Positions 24,701-37,300 of a stretch of 64,000 bases of DNA are shown here, one piece after another. Origin of the DNA: Valencia hispanica (taxonomy: Eukaryota; Chordata; Actinopteri; Cyprinodontiformes; Valenciidae); contig OY747703.1 of the NCBI GenBank assembly GCA_963556495.2, forward strand, positions 26,617,796 through 26,681,795. Reading direction: 5' to 3'. A program made the position numbers and the translations under genes. Numbering within the stretch: position 1 is the stretch's first letter; each line of letters starts with the position of its first letter. The notes beneath the pieces are model-generated. The model saw nothing but the letters and a program-made list of their open reading frames with translations. It did not search any database and was not told where the DNA came from.

Positions 24701-27700
24701 ATCACCATAGTCACTGTTCAACATAATTTTAACAATGTGTTTTCCCTTTACCTTTCAGCTTGTGATCCAGATACTCCAGGATGACCCTGATGACCTGGAC
24801 CAAAGACAGGATCAGAGAGCCAAAAGCCAGGGAGCCTGTGTGGTATCTACACAGGAGGAGACCAAAGATGAGAATTAGTCACTCATTATTTTCCATGTCA
24901 CATGGCCTAGGGTACCACCTGCGGACCTGCGAACATATGCCCGATTTGTACAGAATAACCTTGTTTTTTCAAAATAATGCCAGATTTATTTCCATAAAAA
25001 AATAAGATTCATAGCATTCAGTTTGTTGTAAAATATTTCTAATTAGGACCATTTGGATAATGAACATAGTTTCTAACAACCTAAGGGCTCGTCCCAGAGA
25101 GGAGAAGATGGGATATGCAGGGATATCATCCGGCTTCTTGAAGGCCCAGTAATATGAAGCGAATGCTCCCGATAGCGTCACCTGGCCGAGCGCCGTCACA
25201 AAGTTGGCACACCAGAAGAAGAGGAAGACGTTGTAAAACTGAAACAGGATGAGGTATCTGTGGTACAGCGTCTCACCACCGTAAAAAGCAAACAGGCACT
25301 CTGCATCCGGACACTGGGCTGAAATATTGGAGGTGTTAAATGTCTGCGGGGAAAAGGAGAAGAGGTGGATCAATGCAGAGATGGTCAAACTAAAAGGCAA
25401 TTTGTTCACAGTATCAGTACAGTTATAGTTTTTTTTAAATGAATCTGATAGAAAAGTGAAATTTTGGCATCACCGTGGGATCGCAGGTGTCCCTTGAGAA
25501 CGGGCAATCGGAGTTGTTAAACACTTTGTAAATCTGCTCATTCGACGTAGACAGAAATCTGGTTGGAGGCGTCAAGGTGACAAAGTGACCAATGCCATTG
25601 AAGAGATCACATGACACCAACTGAAGAGACCGAATGAGGGATTGAGTTTCTTGGAAGGCTAATGAAAGGATACACTGCAGTAATGGCCCAGTAAGCGATC
25701 ACCACAGCCAAGAGGGCGAAGGTCAGCAGCGGGTAGAACAACGCCGACATAACATGGCCGACAGCTCTGACAAAAAAAGAAAAAAAAATATTCAGCAAAA
25801 TGCCTTTACTGTGATATCTGTACATAGAAATTGCAATAGAAACCTTCTGGCCTATTAGAAAAACCTATAAATATTTTTTCTCTATTCTCTATGGTTGTGC
25901 TGCTATGGGCCCAGACTGCTGGATGATTTACTAACCACTTTTTCTCACACCAGTATGTTCTCCAGCTAATCTGTTCTTAGGCATCATTTCTAAATATTAT
26001 AGTTTTGTCATTTAGAAGGTATTCTGACCTATTGATTCATTGTTTCGTTGTGTCTCCTAGATGTATTTTTGACAGAGTTACTGCTGCTATTAACTTTGTG
26101 TATTCTCTTCCCTGTATTTTTGTCTTTTCCATAGAAAGTACTCAGTTGGTTCAGTTGTGTCTCTTTCCTGGGCAGAGTCGCTGACAGAGCTATCACTAAT
26201 GTTAAGTGTGTGTTTTGAATTTCTTTCCTGTAGAAAGTACCTCTGGCTCAGTCCTTCTATGCTCACCCATGTCTCTTTCCTTAAGGCTGCTTTTAACTCT
26301 GTGTACTCTTTTTTTTTTTTTTTTCTCTAGTACAGTTTTATCCTCTTATGCCCCAGCTAGTCATGGCCGATAGCCAAAGGTGTCAAGTAACGAAGTACAA
26401 ATACTTCGTTACCTTACTTAAAGAGTAACTAAACCCCAAAACAACTTTGTTTTGCTTCTAAACTGTATAAATGGGTCTTTACCAATGCAGTCTTTCAGTT
26501 TCTGGGGATTTTTTTACATTTTGGTGTAAACTTGTTTAATTCTACACTTTTTGGTCTAAAAACGTCTTAGTGCTGCCCTCTTAGGGTTGAACGGTGGCTA
26601 CTGCATTTGAATTTTGTGATTGGTGGAGAGCGGTACATCTCTACGTCACAGGCACTGCGTCACATCAGCCACGGTCTCACAGACACGCCCCGTGGGTTTG
26701 GGTATAAAACTATCAGACATACCGGCCGCGTGGCGAGTTTGGAGTTGGATTGCGTTTTTCAGGTTACCATTATTATCCCATTAGCATTTAGTTAGCATAG
26801 CTAACATACTGTTTTGAACGTTAGCCTATGTTAGCATTACCACTCAGAGACTGGATCCATCCTGTCTCCCTCTCCCTCAGCAGCAGCGCTGACTCAACCA
26901 GCGGCTCTAATTGATCCGGCTCGCGGCCGCTGAGTTCCATAAAGCCTCCCTCTACTCCTATTTCTCCGGTGACGGCGGAGGAGATCCGCTGGTTCAGGGC
27001 GCCGAGCCAGCGCTGGCCGAGCTCGGTGATGCTGAGGCAGAGGGAGACAGGAGGAGTCCAGTCTCTGAGTGGTAATGCTAACATAGGCTAACGTTCGAAA
27101 CAGATGAATGTTGATCAGATCGATCAGTCGCAAAACTGCCAACGTCGCTTTGGTCACTGTCCATGTTTCAGTGTCAGATGAAGCGAGCTGTCATTGTCCT
27201 CCGGAGCGCACCCCCACGTCCCCCCCTCTGCTTTTCCTCAACACTTGGCCACACCCCTCCGTGCCTCCTGGCACCGCCCACTTTGTAGAATTTTTTTAAA
27301 TGTTGTCTGGGGGCGGGGTTATGCTTTTCAGGGGTTTAGTTACACTTTAAGTAGAAATTTTGGGTATTTATGCTTTACTGAAGTAATTATCTATGGGCCT
27401 ACTTTTTACTTCTACTCCTTACATTTTCACGCAATTATCTGTACTTTCTACTCCTTACATTTTAAAAAATAGCCTCGTTACTCCTGCTTCATTAAGTCTT
27501 TTATTAAGAAGACACACAAAAAATGATCTAAAAATGCGCCAACTGGTTTAAATGTGACAGCGGTTTGATCATAAGTTTACATCTACCATTCGGACACCCC
27601 GCTGTATGCGATCCATTGCGTACTGTGCACACAGGGTCTCGTTAGCCGAATATTTTCCATATTAGTCCGTTTTTTTTGTTTTTTTTACAACGGTGACGGA

Positions 27701-28243
27701 AAATCCAAAGGCCACTTGTCATTTTGACAGATTATAATTCACACCCCAGACCATTTGGTGCAGACGCGCGGACATTTTAAGGTTTAAGTTGAAGCGCGGA
27801 GTACAAGTAACTGAATCAATAAATTTATAATAAGAAGATTTCTATGAAGGCATCTGAGCATCATCTCAGACCAGGAGGTATTGGAACGTGACTGTTACCG
27901 GTGCAGCTGGTTAAAGACGCGCTTCAAAGAGCCCGGTGTCGTGCCAAACACGAAAGAGGTATGCTCCGACATTTTGTGCTGCTGAAGCGATATGAAGCTG
28001 GGTTCAGAGTCTTTCCGACATCTGATCACTTGAATCAGAGAAATGTTTCCTGATTTCAAAACTTTGGCTGAAGTGGAGCTTTTAGTTCCAGTCTCCAGTG
28101 CATCAGCGCGAATTCAGCCTCTAGAACTGTGGTTCCCAACATGAGGTTCGTGAGCCACAAGGGGGTCATTAGAGTTTGCAGGGGTCTGCACAATCTTGTC
28201 TGTACTGAGGTGGTAAGACTTTTGGTGATACTATTCTTAATTT

Positions 28244-28328
<85 letters not shown>

Positions 28329-31300
28329 AATAATCGCTCAGTAGTCCACACACGGTTCTGTAATGTAATTGCATTGCACTAAAATTAATACATTTTAATG
28401 GGCATATTTGCAGCTGAAACAGGTAGCCTAGTGTGTCTCAAATGTTTCAAAATTAACATTTTTATATAACATTATAATCATTATGCCCTTTCTTTTGGAG
28501 GGGGGGCTTAAGCTTTATTCTTTAATGTCTTTTTTAAAAATACATTACTTTTACTTTTATACTTTAAGTAGTTTTGAATCAAGTACTTTTTTACTTTTAC
28601 TTGAGTAAAAAACTTGACTTGATACTTCAACTTCTACAAAAGTCTTTTTTAACCCTAGTATCTATACTTCTACTTGAGTATTGAATGTGAATAATTTTGA
28701 CACCTCTGCCAATAGCTGCTCTCTCTGAGCCTGATTCTGCTCCAGCTTTCTTCCGGTTAAAAGGGAGTCTTTTTTGTGGTCCTTTTCCACTGTCGCTACA
28801 TGCTTGCTCAGGTGAATGTATTGCTGCAAAGTCAACAACTCCATGCAGTCACATGTATTTATCTAGTTAGATTACATTTTACTAACTTGCATTAAATATA
28901 TGTGAACTGACTCTTTGCATGAATCTGACGATGTCATTTGTTTGTTTTGACATGAATTGGATTGATTTCAGTATTTATTTCCATACAATTGGATATGAAA
29001 TTGATCTGTTTTTCTTGTAAAGCACTTAGAGATTAAAGTGGTTGAAAACTAGTGCTGTGTGAATACACTTAATTAAATTAAAAAATCTAAGTTCCATAAT
29101 GCATAATTGAATAATTTAGATGCTTTGCTTCTTTAGTTAAACCAAGACAATGATGCAACAAATGTGTGACACAGCTGAATAAAAATGTATCAAACCATAT
29201 TTGATCCGGTTTTAGTCTGAAATCTGCAGTAAATGGACAGTTTGGACTGACCTGCTGGCCTCTTTGATAAGAGCGATGGCAATCAGGATTCTTTTCCTGA
29301 GGAAGATGAGCAGCAGGATGATGATGAACTCCACAATCGCCAAGATGATCACTGCAAAGGAGTGATTAAAGCAGATTAAAATTATGAAAAAGCATTTAAA
29401 AGGGAACATATACAAATGTCTCTTTTTTAAAACCTTTTGTGTCCATTTGAGTCTCTCCTGCCTCTATAAACACTCCAAACAAGAATAACAACCTTCTATC
29501 TATTATTTAGCTAATTTTTGCTGTCAGAGATCTTTTGTTTGTGCAAGCCGTTTGAAAAAGTGCTTTGTCACAACAAGCAGAATTCGCATATAACCCCCCT
29601 CACCTTTCAGACCCCGCCCCTCACATGTCAAACCCCGTCCACCAAATCCAATTCCATTCTCATGTGTTCTATATGGAGGACTGTCCTGCCAAAATTAAAA
29701 ATAAATAAATACATTTGGAAAAAGAATCGGAAATAAGTCAATTAATGTGTAAGTACACAAAAAATGTGTAAGAAAAACTGGAAGTAAATGGATATGAGGA
29801 AATATAATTGAAATACATAAATATGTGTAAATATATTTTAAAAATTATGTATTTCCACATTTATTTATTTACTTTCAAATGTAATCACTTATTTCTAATT
29901 GTATTTCTAAATACATTTTTTATGTATTTATTTATTTTCAATTTTGGCAGGATCAGTGGCAAACCTGCAGCCTAGCAACAAGTTGGCGGGCGTGGTTTGC
30001 AACAGCTAATTTGCATAAAGGTGACAGAGCCCTCTATCCAGCTCATTCTGAAAGGGAGTGAAATTGTCCAGAATTGAGCTGGTTGGATCGCTTTATGCAA
30101 GTGTGATTTTTTTGCAAAGAACTTCATTTACATGGTTTTGTACAGAACATAGACCTATTATAACTTGTTTAAAAAGGCATAATATGTCCCTTTTAATAAA
30201 AATAAATAAATCACAGTGAAAATGTCTCACTGAAAGCCAGCCAGGTCTGTCTGATCTGCAGGTAGACAGAGAAGTCCGTCTGCAGGCCAAGGTCACGGAT
30301 GGTGACGTCTGCACCTGCTTCTCCCGTCAGGGAGGCATACTCCATGTAGCAGTGGAAAATCCCTAAAATCAATCAAGCTTGTTAAATGAATCAGCTTTAA
30401 ACACAACCTTTTATTTTAGTATTAGTTTGAAGGATTTACCGTATCCAATGACGAGAATGACCAAAACAATCATGACCCAGACCATGACAGCGGCCAAGAA
30501 TCGCAGCAGGACAATGAAGATTAAGCTGACAACCATGGCGATCACCAGACCGCTGCAGAGCGAGGAGAAATTAATGAGTGATGGTATTAAATGGAATATC
30601 ATCAACCAATCAGAAGTCAGTCTTAACTTCTCAGATGCCTTTCAGGCGCCATACAAAGATTCTTCATACATAAACAGAACTAAACCTATCTGACCGTCTT
30701 TGTTCCGTATGAACTAAATCTCTTGAGAAAAGAAGTTGAAAGCTTGTTCAAGGTTTTAACACTTATTGCTTAACCTTTTATCTTAACAGTACAGTTATGT
30801 AAACTTACAGTAATATCCAGTGCCAGGACTGCGTGTAGTCTTCAAAGATTCTCATGGCCACCTGACGAGCTTCCAGTACAACATTTGACTTCCTTTCAAG
30901 AGAAAACAACAATGAATCCATCATTATTCTCTTCAGATTACACAGTAGATGCTTTATATGGAATCCCTGTAGCAAGAAAAGGAAACGAGTTATTAAAATA
31001 AAGTCCTTTATTGGGCAAAAAAAAAGTAACTATGAATATCTTGTGTGTCCAGTTTCATATTTTTCATGCTAATTTTACCTGCATTCAGTTTGTATCAATT
31101 AAGAGCCATTGTTAACAGCCTGTCTCAGGGGCTGTGTCACCTACTGGAGGTAAAAAACAACTTTTAAATAGTGAAGGAAGCTATCTGCTGAGCAAAATGT
31201 CATTCGAGGCCGTTTGCTCAGCAGATAGCTCTTGTGTGCGGCAGGCTTTATGGGCGATAATGGGAAAATCAACAGAACACAGCCAAGATATCAGAGAGAG

Positions 31301-34300
31301 GATTCTGGACCTCGACATGTCTGGTTTATACTATAACTTACAGATTCCTGAAGGCGGCACGTTTATGGAAGTACAGTAAAGCCCGCAATTATTTATACCA
31401 CTGCTAGATGTAGATTATAAATAAAATAAAAAATAATTATTTTTCCAACATGTCTCTTCTGACTGTAAATACTAATGTTTTGGAGTGGCCCAGACAGAGT
31501 CCAAATTAGAGCCTGATAGAGATTCTGTGGTGGGAACAAAGCTCATCAAAGACCTATTTTTAAAAACTCCAGTGGAAACATGGAGAGAACTACTCAGCAA
31601 TTATAAGAAAGTTTGGATTACTCTAAAGCAGTGGTATTTGATTTTTTAGACCCAGGGGGCCACAAATTGTTTTGTTTTTTTCTGTTATTAAATTGGCAAA
31701 AATGTTAACATTCTCAACTACTGAAACAGTAAACAAAACACACAATGTGATGATGAAACAAGTAAAGAAGTCTTATCCAAAACAAAAACAAAAATAGAGT
31801 CTCACTTTTCTTGCTTTTTACAAGAAAGTGGATAACTTAAGATCTAACATGAACAAAACTGACAGTGATGCATGGCGGAAATTGGTTAATAACATAATGC
31901 AGGGCAAAAACTGCCATTTCCAATTCAATACTGTAACTCAGGATGCCGTAGAGAAGTTGCTACAGGGTCTATCTATTGACACATCTGCAAGCATAGACAA
32001 CCTGGAAGGAAGAATACTTAAAGTAGCTGCGACGCAGCTTTCAAAACCTATCAGTCAGATTTTCAACAGGTCTGTCTTGAGTGGTACTTTTCCTGCGCTT
32101 TGGAAACAGTCAAAAATTATACCCCTTCCCAAAGATGCAAAAGCAGGCTTTACTGGAGTAAACAGTAGACCTATCAGTTTACTCCCAGTGTTAAGCAACA
32201 TTTTGAAGAAGATCATCTTTAATCACTTAATGGATTATTTCAGTACAAATGAATTGCTGACAAAGTTCCAACATGCATATAGACAAGGTTTTTCCACAAA
32301 CACTGCCCTAGCACGAATGACAGAGGAGTGGCTAACATGCCTGGATTAAGGGAAACTTGTAGGAGCTGTGTTTTTTGACTTTACAGCAGCTTTTGATGTA
32401 ATAGACCATAGTCTCCTCACAGCTAAACTCAAAGCATATGGTTTTTCACAATCAGCACTGACCTGGGTGCATAGTTATCTTTCTAATAGAACGCAACAGG
32501 TCTTTTTCAATGGTAGTCTTTCCAGCTGCATAACAACATCATGCGGCATAGCACAAGGAAGCTGCCTGGGTCCACTTTTATTTTCAATATTTATAAATGA
32601 GTTTTCACATGTTTTTAGAAAGGCTAGTGTTGTTATGTATGCTGATGATGCTACTTTGTTCACTGCAGCATCAACATTATCTGAACTCAATGAGAGTCTC
32701 TAGCATGAGTTAAACACAGTAGTGGACTGGGTGAAAAAGAATAAATTGGTATTGAATATTTCCAAAACTAAATGTATGATATTTTGCAAAATACACATGT
32801 TACCAAGTATCACCTCACTGAATCTGCATATAGAGAGCAATAGTTGAGCAGGTTACCAGATTTAAACTGCTGGGTGTTATACTCGACAATTTATTATCTT
32901 GGTCAGACCAGATTGACCACATTGTCAGTAAGATGGGCAGGGGTATTGCTATGTCCAGAAAATGCTCTGTATATTGTTCAACTGCTATATTGAAAAATGT
33001 GATCCAAAGTCTTGTTCTGTCTCACTTATATTACTGCCCAGTAGTTTGGACTAGTGCGGCCCAAAAACATCTAAGAAAACTTCAAATTGCACAGAATAGA
33101 GCAGCCAGAGTAGCTCTGCACGGTTCTTTTCGCACTAGTGTGCGTGAGATGCATATTAAATTATCTTGGTGTATTGTGATTGTGATGGACTCCAGGTAGA
33201 CTACCGACCACAATAGTGGGAACTAATGGGGATCCAAATATAACAATAAACAAGTTTTGCGTGGATTAAGAAAATGTGTTGCACCTTACGTTTTCCATTT
33301 TGGGTGGATTTTTTTTTTTTGTCTGTATGTTTTTTTGAAAGGTCTCATTGCCGACATGAACGGTTGTAATTTTAAAAATTTCGTCAAATGTGTATTCCTT
33401 GGAGACTTGTATCGGGGGAAAAGAAAGTCTTTATCATCCCTGGTTAATACGGCATGAGAAATAAATAAAATACTTTTTAATTTACTGCCGACCTGTCCAA
33501 GTTGTACCCTGCCTCATGCCCAGTGATCGCTGGAGATAGGCTCCAGCCCCTCCGCGACCCTGCATGGACAAGCAGGTATAGATGATGGATGCATACGAGC
33601 AAACAAAATATCTTCTGCCAACAAATGTTCTTTTTTTAAGCTATATACAAGTTATGGACCGCTATTACTGATATGGATGCTAATACGAAAATGAAATAAC
33701 TACATGTGTTGTAAGAGTACATTTTAAGTGTCTCATTATATAGAGAGGACAACTCACTTTGATGCCTCCAACACGTCTGTGGCATTGACTCTGTTGTTGT
33801 CATCATCAAAAAACATGGTCTCGTTGCCCACCACCACCACCCCGCCTTTCAGCTTTCCCAGGGCAGGCAGGCAGCGCCGTGTGACTGTGGAGGCAGGCTT
33901 TTAATCAGTTTTTGAAACTCTTGGCAGCAGTAACTAATTAACAGAGACAGGAGCACAAGTAGCGAAAGCATGTCACTTACAAGCTTTGCTGGGCAGCAGC
34001 ATGGCAGGACACAGGCTGTCCCTCAGGATCTCAGGAGGACTCTAAATCATGCAAAAGAGCTTTAGTTTAAGGTCTTCTCATAATGCACATTTAACTCATT
34101 CTGACCCATTTAAATGTGAATAACCTTATTATATAAAAATGTACCAGGCTGGTGAAGTCAGTTCCCTCCTTGCAGTAACTTTTGTAGTATTCACGGTCTT
34201 CTTTGTTGCCTAATTTGGCCTTCACCAAAGTCATGTGCCTGTCAGGGCACTTTTCCACACATAACTGGGAACAAAAAATAGCAGGCAGTAATGAACTTTT

Positions 34301-37300
34301 GATCGATGCATTGAAGTAACTGCAGTAATCAAGGACAAACGTAGCAACATTTCTTGACCTGAGTGGTGGGACACTGGAACTCCAGAAGCACCAGAGGACT
34401 GGCACATTTTAGGATGTTGAAGTAGAACAGAAGAGGTTTCTTCCTGCAGAGAGACCGTAAAAATGACACAGATCACATCCAGAAACTTTATTGATAGACC
34501 AAAACAGAGTACTGTATAATCATGAAGTGGAAAGAAAATTATAGTTTTCAACATTTCAAGAAAAATAAATGTCTAAAAAGTGTGGCATTAATTGGATTTT
34601 ACCCTGCTTTACTCTAACACCCCTAAATGAAAATCTGGAGCAACTAATTTCCTTGAGAAGTCACATTATTGGTAAATACAATCCATTCTGTGAAGCCTTA
34701 GAGGTTTGTTGGAAAACATCAGTGAATAAACATCTTCATGAAAACCAAGGAACACAGCAGACAGGTCAAAAACTGTAGCATTTAAAACAGGGTTAGGTTA
34801 TACTCTAAAACAAAATCCCAAACTGTGAACAGCTCATGGAGCACTGTTCAAGCCATAATCTGAAACTAGAAAGAGTATGACATGGCTGTCCATCTGAACT
34901 GACAGGCTGGGAAAAAACAGCATTAATCAGAGAAGCAGCCAAGAGGCTACGATACCTCTGGATGAGCAGCAGAGATCCACATCTCAGGTGGGAGAATCTG
35001 TCCACAGGACAACTATGTGACCTCTAGGGAAAAGTGGAGAGAGCAAAGCCATCGCTGATAGAAACTCCTCAGAGGCCCAATTTAAAGTTTTCCATAAGCC
35101 ACGTAAGGGCCACAGCGAATATGTGGAAGGAGGTGCTCTGATGAGCTGAGACCAAACATTAAACCTTTTGTCCTACGTAAAAATGCAAATCCACCTGAAC
35201 ATGCAGTCCCTAATGTGAAACATAGTGTTGGCAGCATCATGCTGTGCAAATTCTTGTCTTCAGCAAGCAGAGGGCAGCAGATGAAAGCTGACAGGAAGAT
35301 GAGGGATGCTAATTACAGAACAATTCAAGAGGAAAAACTTGTAGTTGCTGCAAAAGATACAGCAATAGATACAATGAAATGGTTGAGATCAAAGCTTATC
35401 CACGTGTTAGCACGACCCAGTCAAAATACAGTACTAATTTAATCTGATCATCTGTGGCAAGACTGGAAAACTGATGTTCACAAACACTCTCAATCTGAAA
35501 TTCTAGGCTAAAAAAAAACTCACTCTATCACACAAAGCTGATAGTAACATACCTCAAATACTTGCAGTTTGCAGCAAAAGGTGGTTCTACAAAGTATTGA
35601 CTCAGACAGGATGAATATAAATGGGCAACACACTTTGTAAAAAAAACAAACAAACAAAAGTGAACTATGAATAATTTTTCTTTCTCTGCACAGTTATACT
35701 GCACTATGTGCTGGTCTGCAAGATAAAATCTCAACAAAACACACTGAAGTTTTTAGTTGTATGAACAAGTATGAATATTTTGGCAAAGCTCTGTTTCTGG
35801 AAATTACACAAGATCATTGGAAAGCTTCAATGTTTCAGGTGACTTACTCCAGATTGGTCCCGGCCTGCCCACAGAACTGCCCCCTGCTGTCTGTGGGATA
35901 AATCACTTTTCTGGGGTCCCCCTGAGACCAGGCTGTAGAGAGATTAAATACTTCAGTTTGGAAGTTTTACGTACACTTATCAGGTTTTGGAATAAAGTAA
36001 CTAAAACATCAGATACTAAAGTAATAACAAGATATTACTACAAAAACTAGATAATATCCAGAAGCAGTGTGCAGGAGAAGTTCTCACAGAAGGGAGAAAG
36101 GCGAGCAACAGTCCAGCATTGCTAACCAAGTGCATTGATTAACTGATCATCAGCAAGTGGAACCACCTCGATAAAAGCCAGGGTTTTAACAGCGTGCTTA
36201 TCATGAACAACATTAAAAAGCATCTTAGAAATGCAAATGTTGCAGATGTTTGCTGAAAACAAAAAAGACAAATATGAGGCCGTCTTGGACCAAACTCGTT
36301 CCATCGACAGAACAATGATCAAGCACAGTAAGGACTGTCTTGACTGAGGTGGAAGCTAAGAAACAACAGAAAGAGGAGTTGAATAAAAGCCCTCAACAGT
36401 CAAGTGAAAGACAGATAAGGTTTGTCAAAAGAGAGTAACTTTAAGTTACTGCAGCTAATAATGGTTCTAACACCACTTCTTCCTGTTACTTTTTTTCTGT
36501 ACAAGGAAATAGGAGTGTATAATTTGTCATATGTGTGCAAAGGCTTCAAACATAACACTTCAGAATGGTTTCTTTTCTCTATTTGCAGTCTTATCTGACA
36601 TATTTATGGGTTTTATTAAATACAACAACAAAACAAGGTAAGAGTGCTATGTGATGATTCTTACCGAGGATACCAACAGCAAAGTAACCAAACAGGGCGA
36701 CAATGAAGAAAATACAGCAGAGGATGTCCGTGCAACCCCTGTAAAAAAAAAACAAAAAAATACATGATAAATATCATTTTACTATTTTGGTCTTGAAAGA
36801 GACACAAAAAAAACCACAATGAATGATTAAAACAGATGATTTCACCTTTTCTGGATCGGGCCTTTGAAATTTGGGTCAAACTTCCTGGACTCCCCTGGAA
36901 AGAAAACCCAACAAGAACAGAAAAAGAGACAGAAGTTTTTAAATAGTTCTAGATGCATCTTTACCCTAGAGAGCAGGCGGATCTAAAACCTGTTGTTGTT
37001 TCAGGTATCTGTTTTTGTCTGACCACATAACCACTTATAATAACCCTTACGCTGACTAAGAATCCACATGAGAGCTGAACACAACTCTGGGTTAGAGGTA
37101 AAGGCCCTCAGTAGTTTGATGCAGCAAAGCTTTACCACTGAAATCAGAGACACGATTTTCAAGCTTTTAATACTTTATGTAAAATGGAAAAAGGACGATA
37201 TGGCAGAATGTTTTTAACAATATTTAAAAAATGCATCATCACACTGAATATAAAAAAACAAAACATTTGCTGCTTTTTATTTGAAACTGCAATAAAGATC

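Larger units (their letters stand above)
26375..28708. mobile_element. hAT element with readable termini and 8-bp target duplication
   Basis: Left terminus CAAAGGTGTCAA, right terminus TTGACACCTCTG (reverse complement CAGAGGTGTCAA). Flanking duplication CCGATAGC (26367-26374) and CCAATAGC (28709-28716), 7 of 8 identical. The interior has subterminal ACTTGAGTAAAA/TTTTACTTGAG words but no intact transposase. It carries a TTAA-flanked element (26422-27346) and an (AT)n array. In slc44a2 intron 12. Confidence 0.8.
25865..29090. mobile_element. Interspersed-repeat 3' end split by a hAT element
   Basis: Left piece (about 25865-26374) and right piece (about 28709-29090) read as one repeat. The right piece has CTGCTCTCTCTGAGCCTGAT, TTCTTCCGGTTAAAAGGGAG, CACTGTCGCTACATGCTTGC and an AAAGCACTTAGAGAT tail, known from abundant fish LINE-related repeats. 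The hAT element at 26375-28708 separates them exactly at an 8-bp duplication. Confidence 0.6.

Noticed and set aside
25559..25620. Extension of the slc44a2 exon 25474-25558 frame upstream to a Met
   Set aside because: An AG acceptor at 25559-25560 restores the expected VFLSTSN join; the extension would break the transporter sequence.
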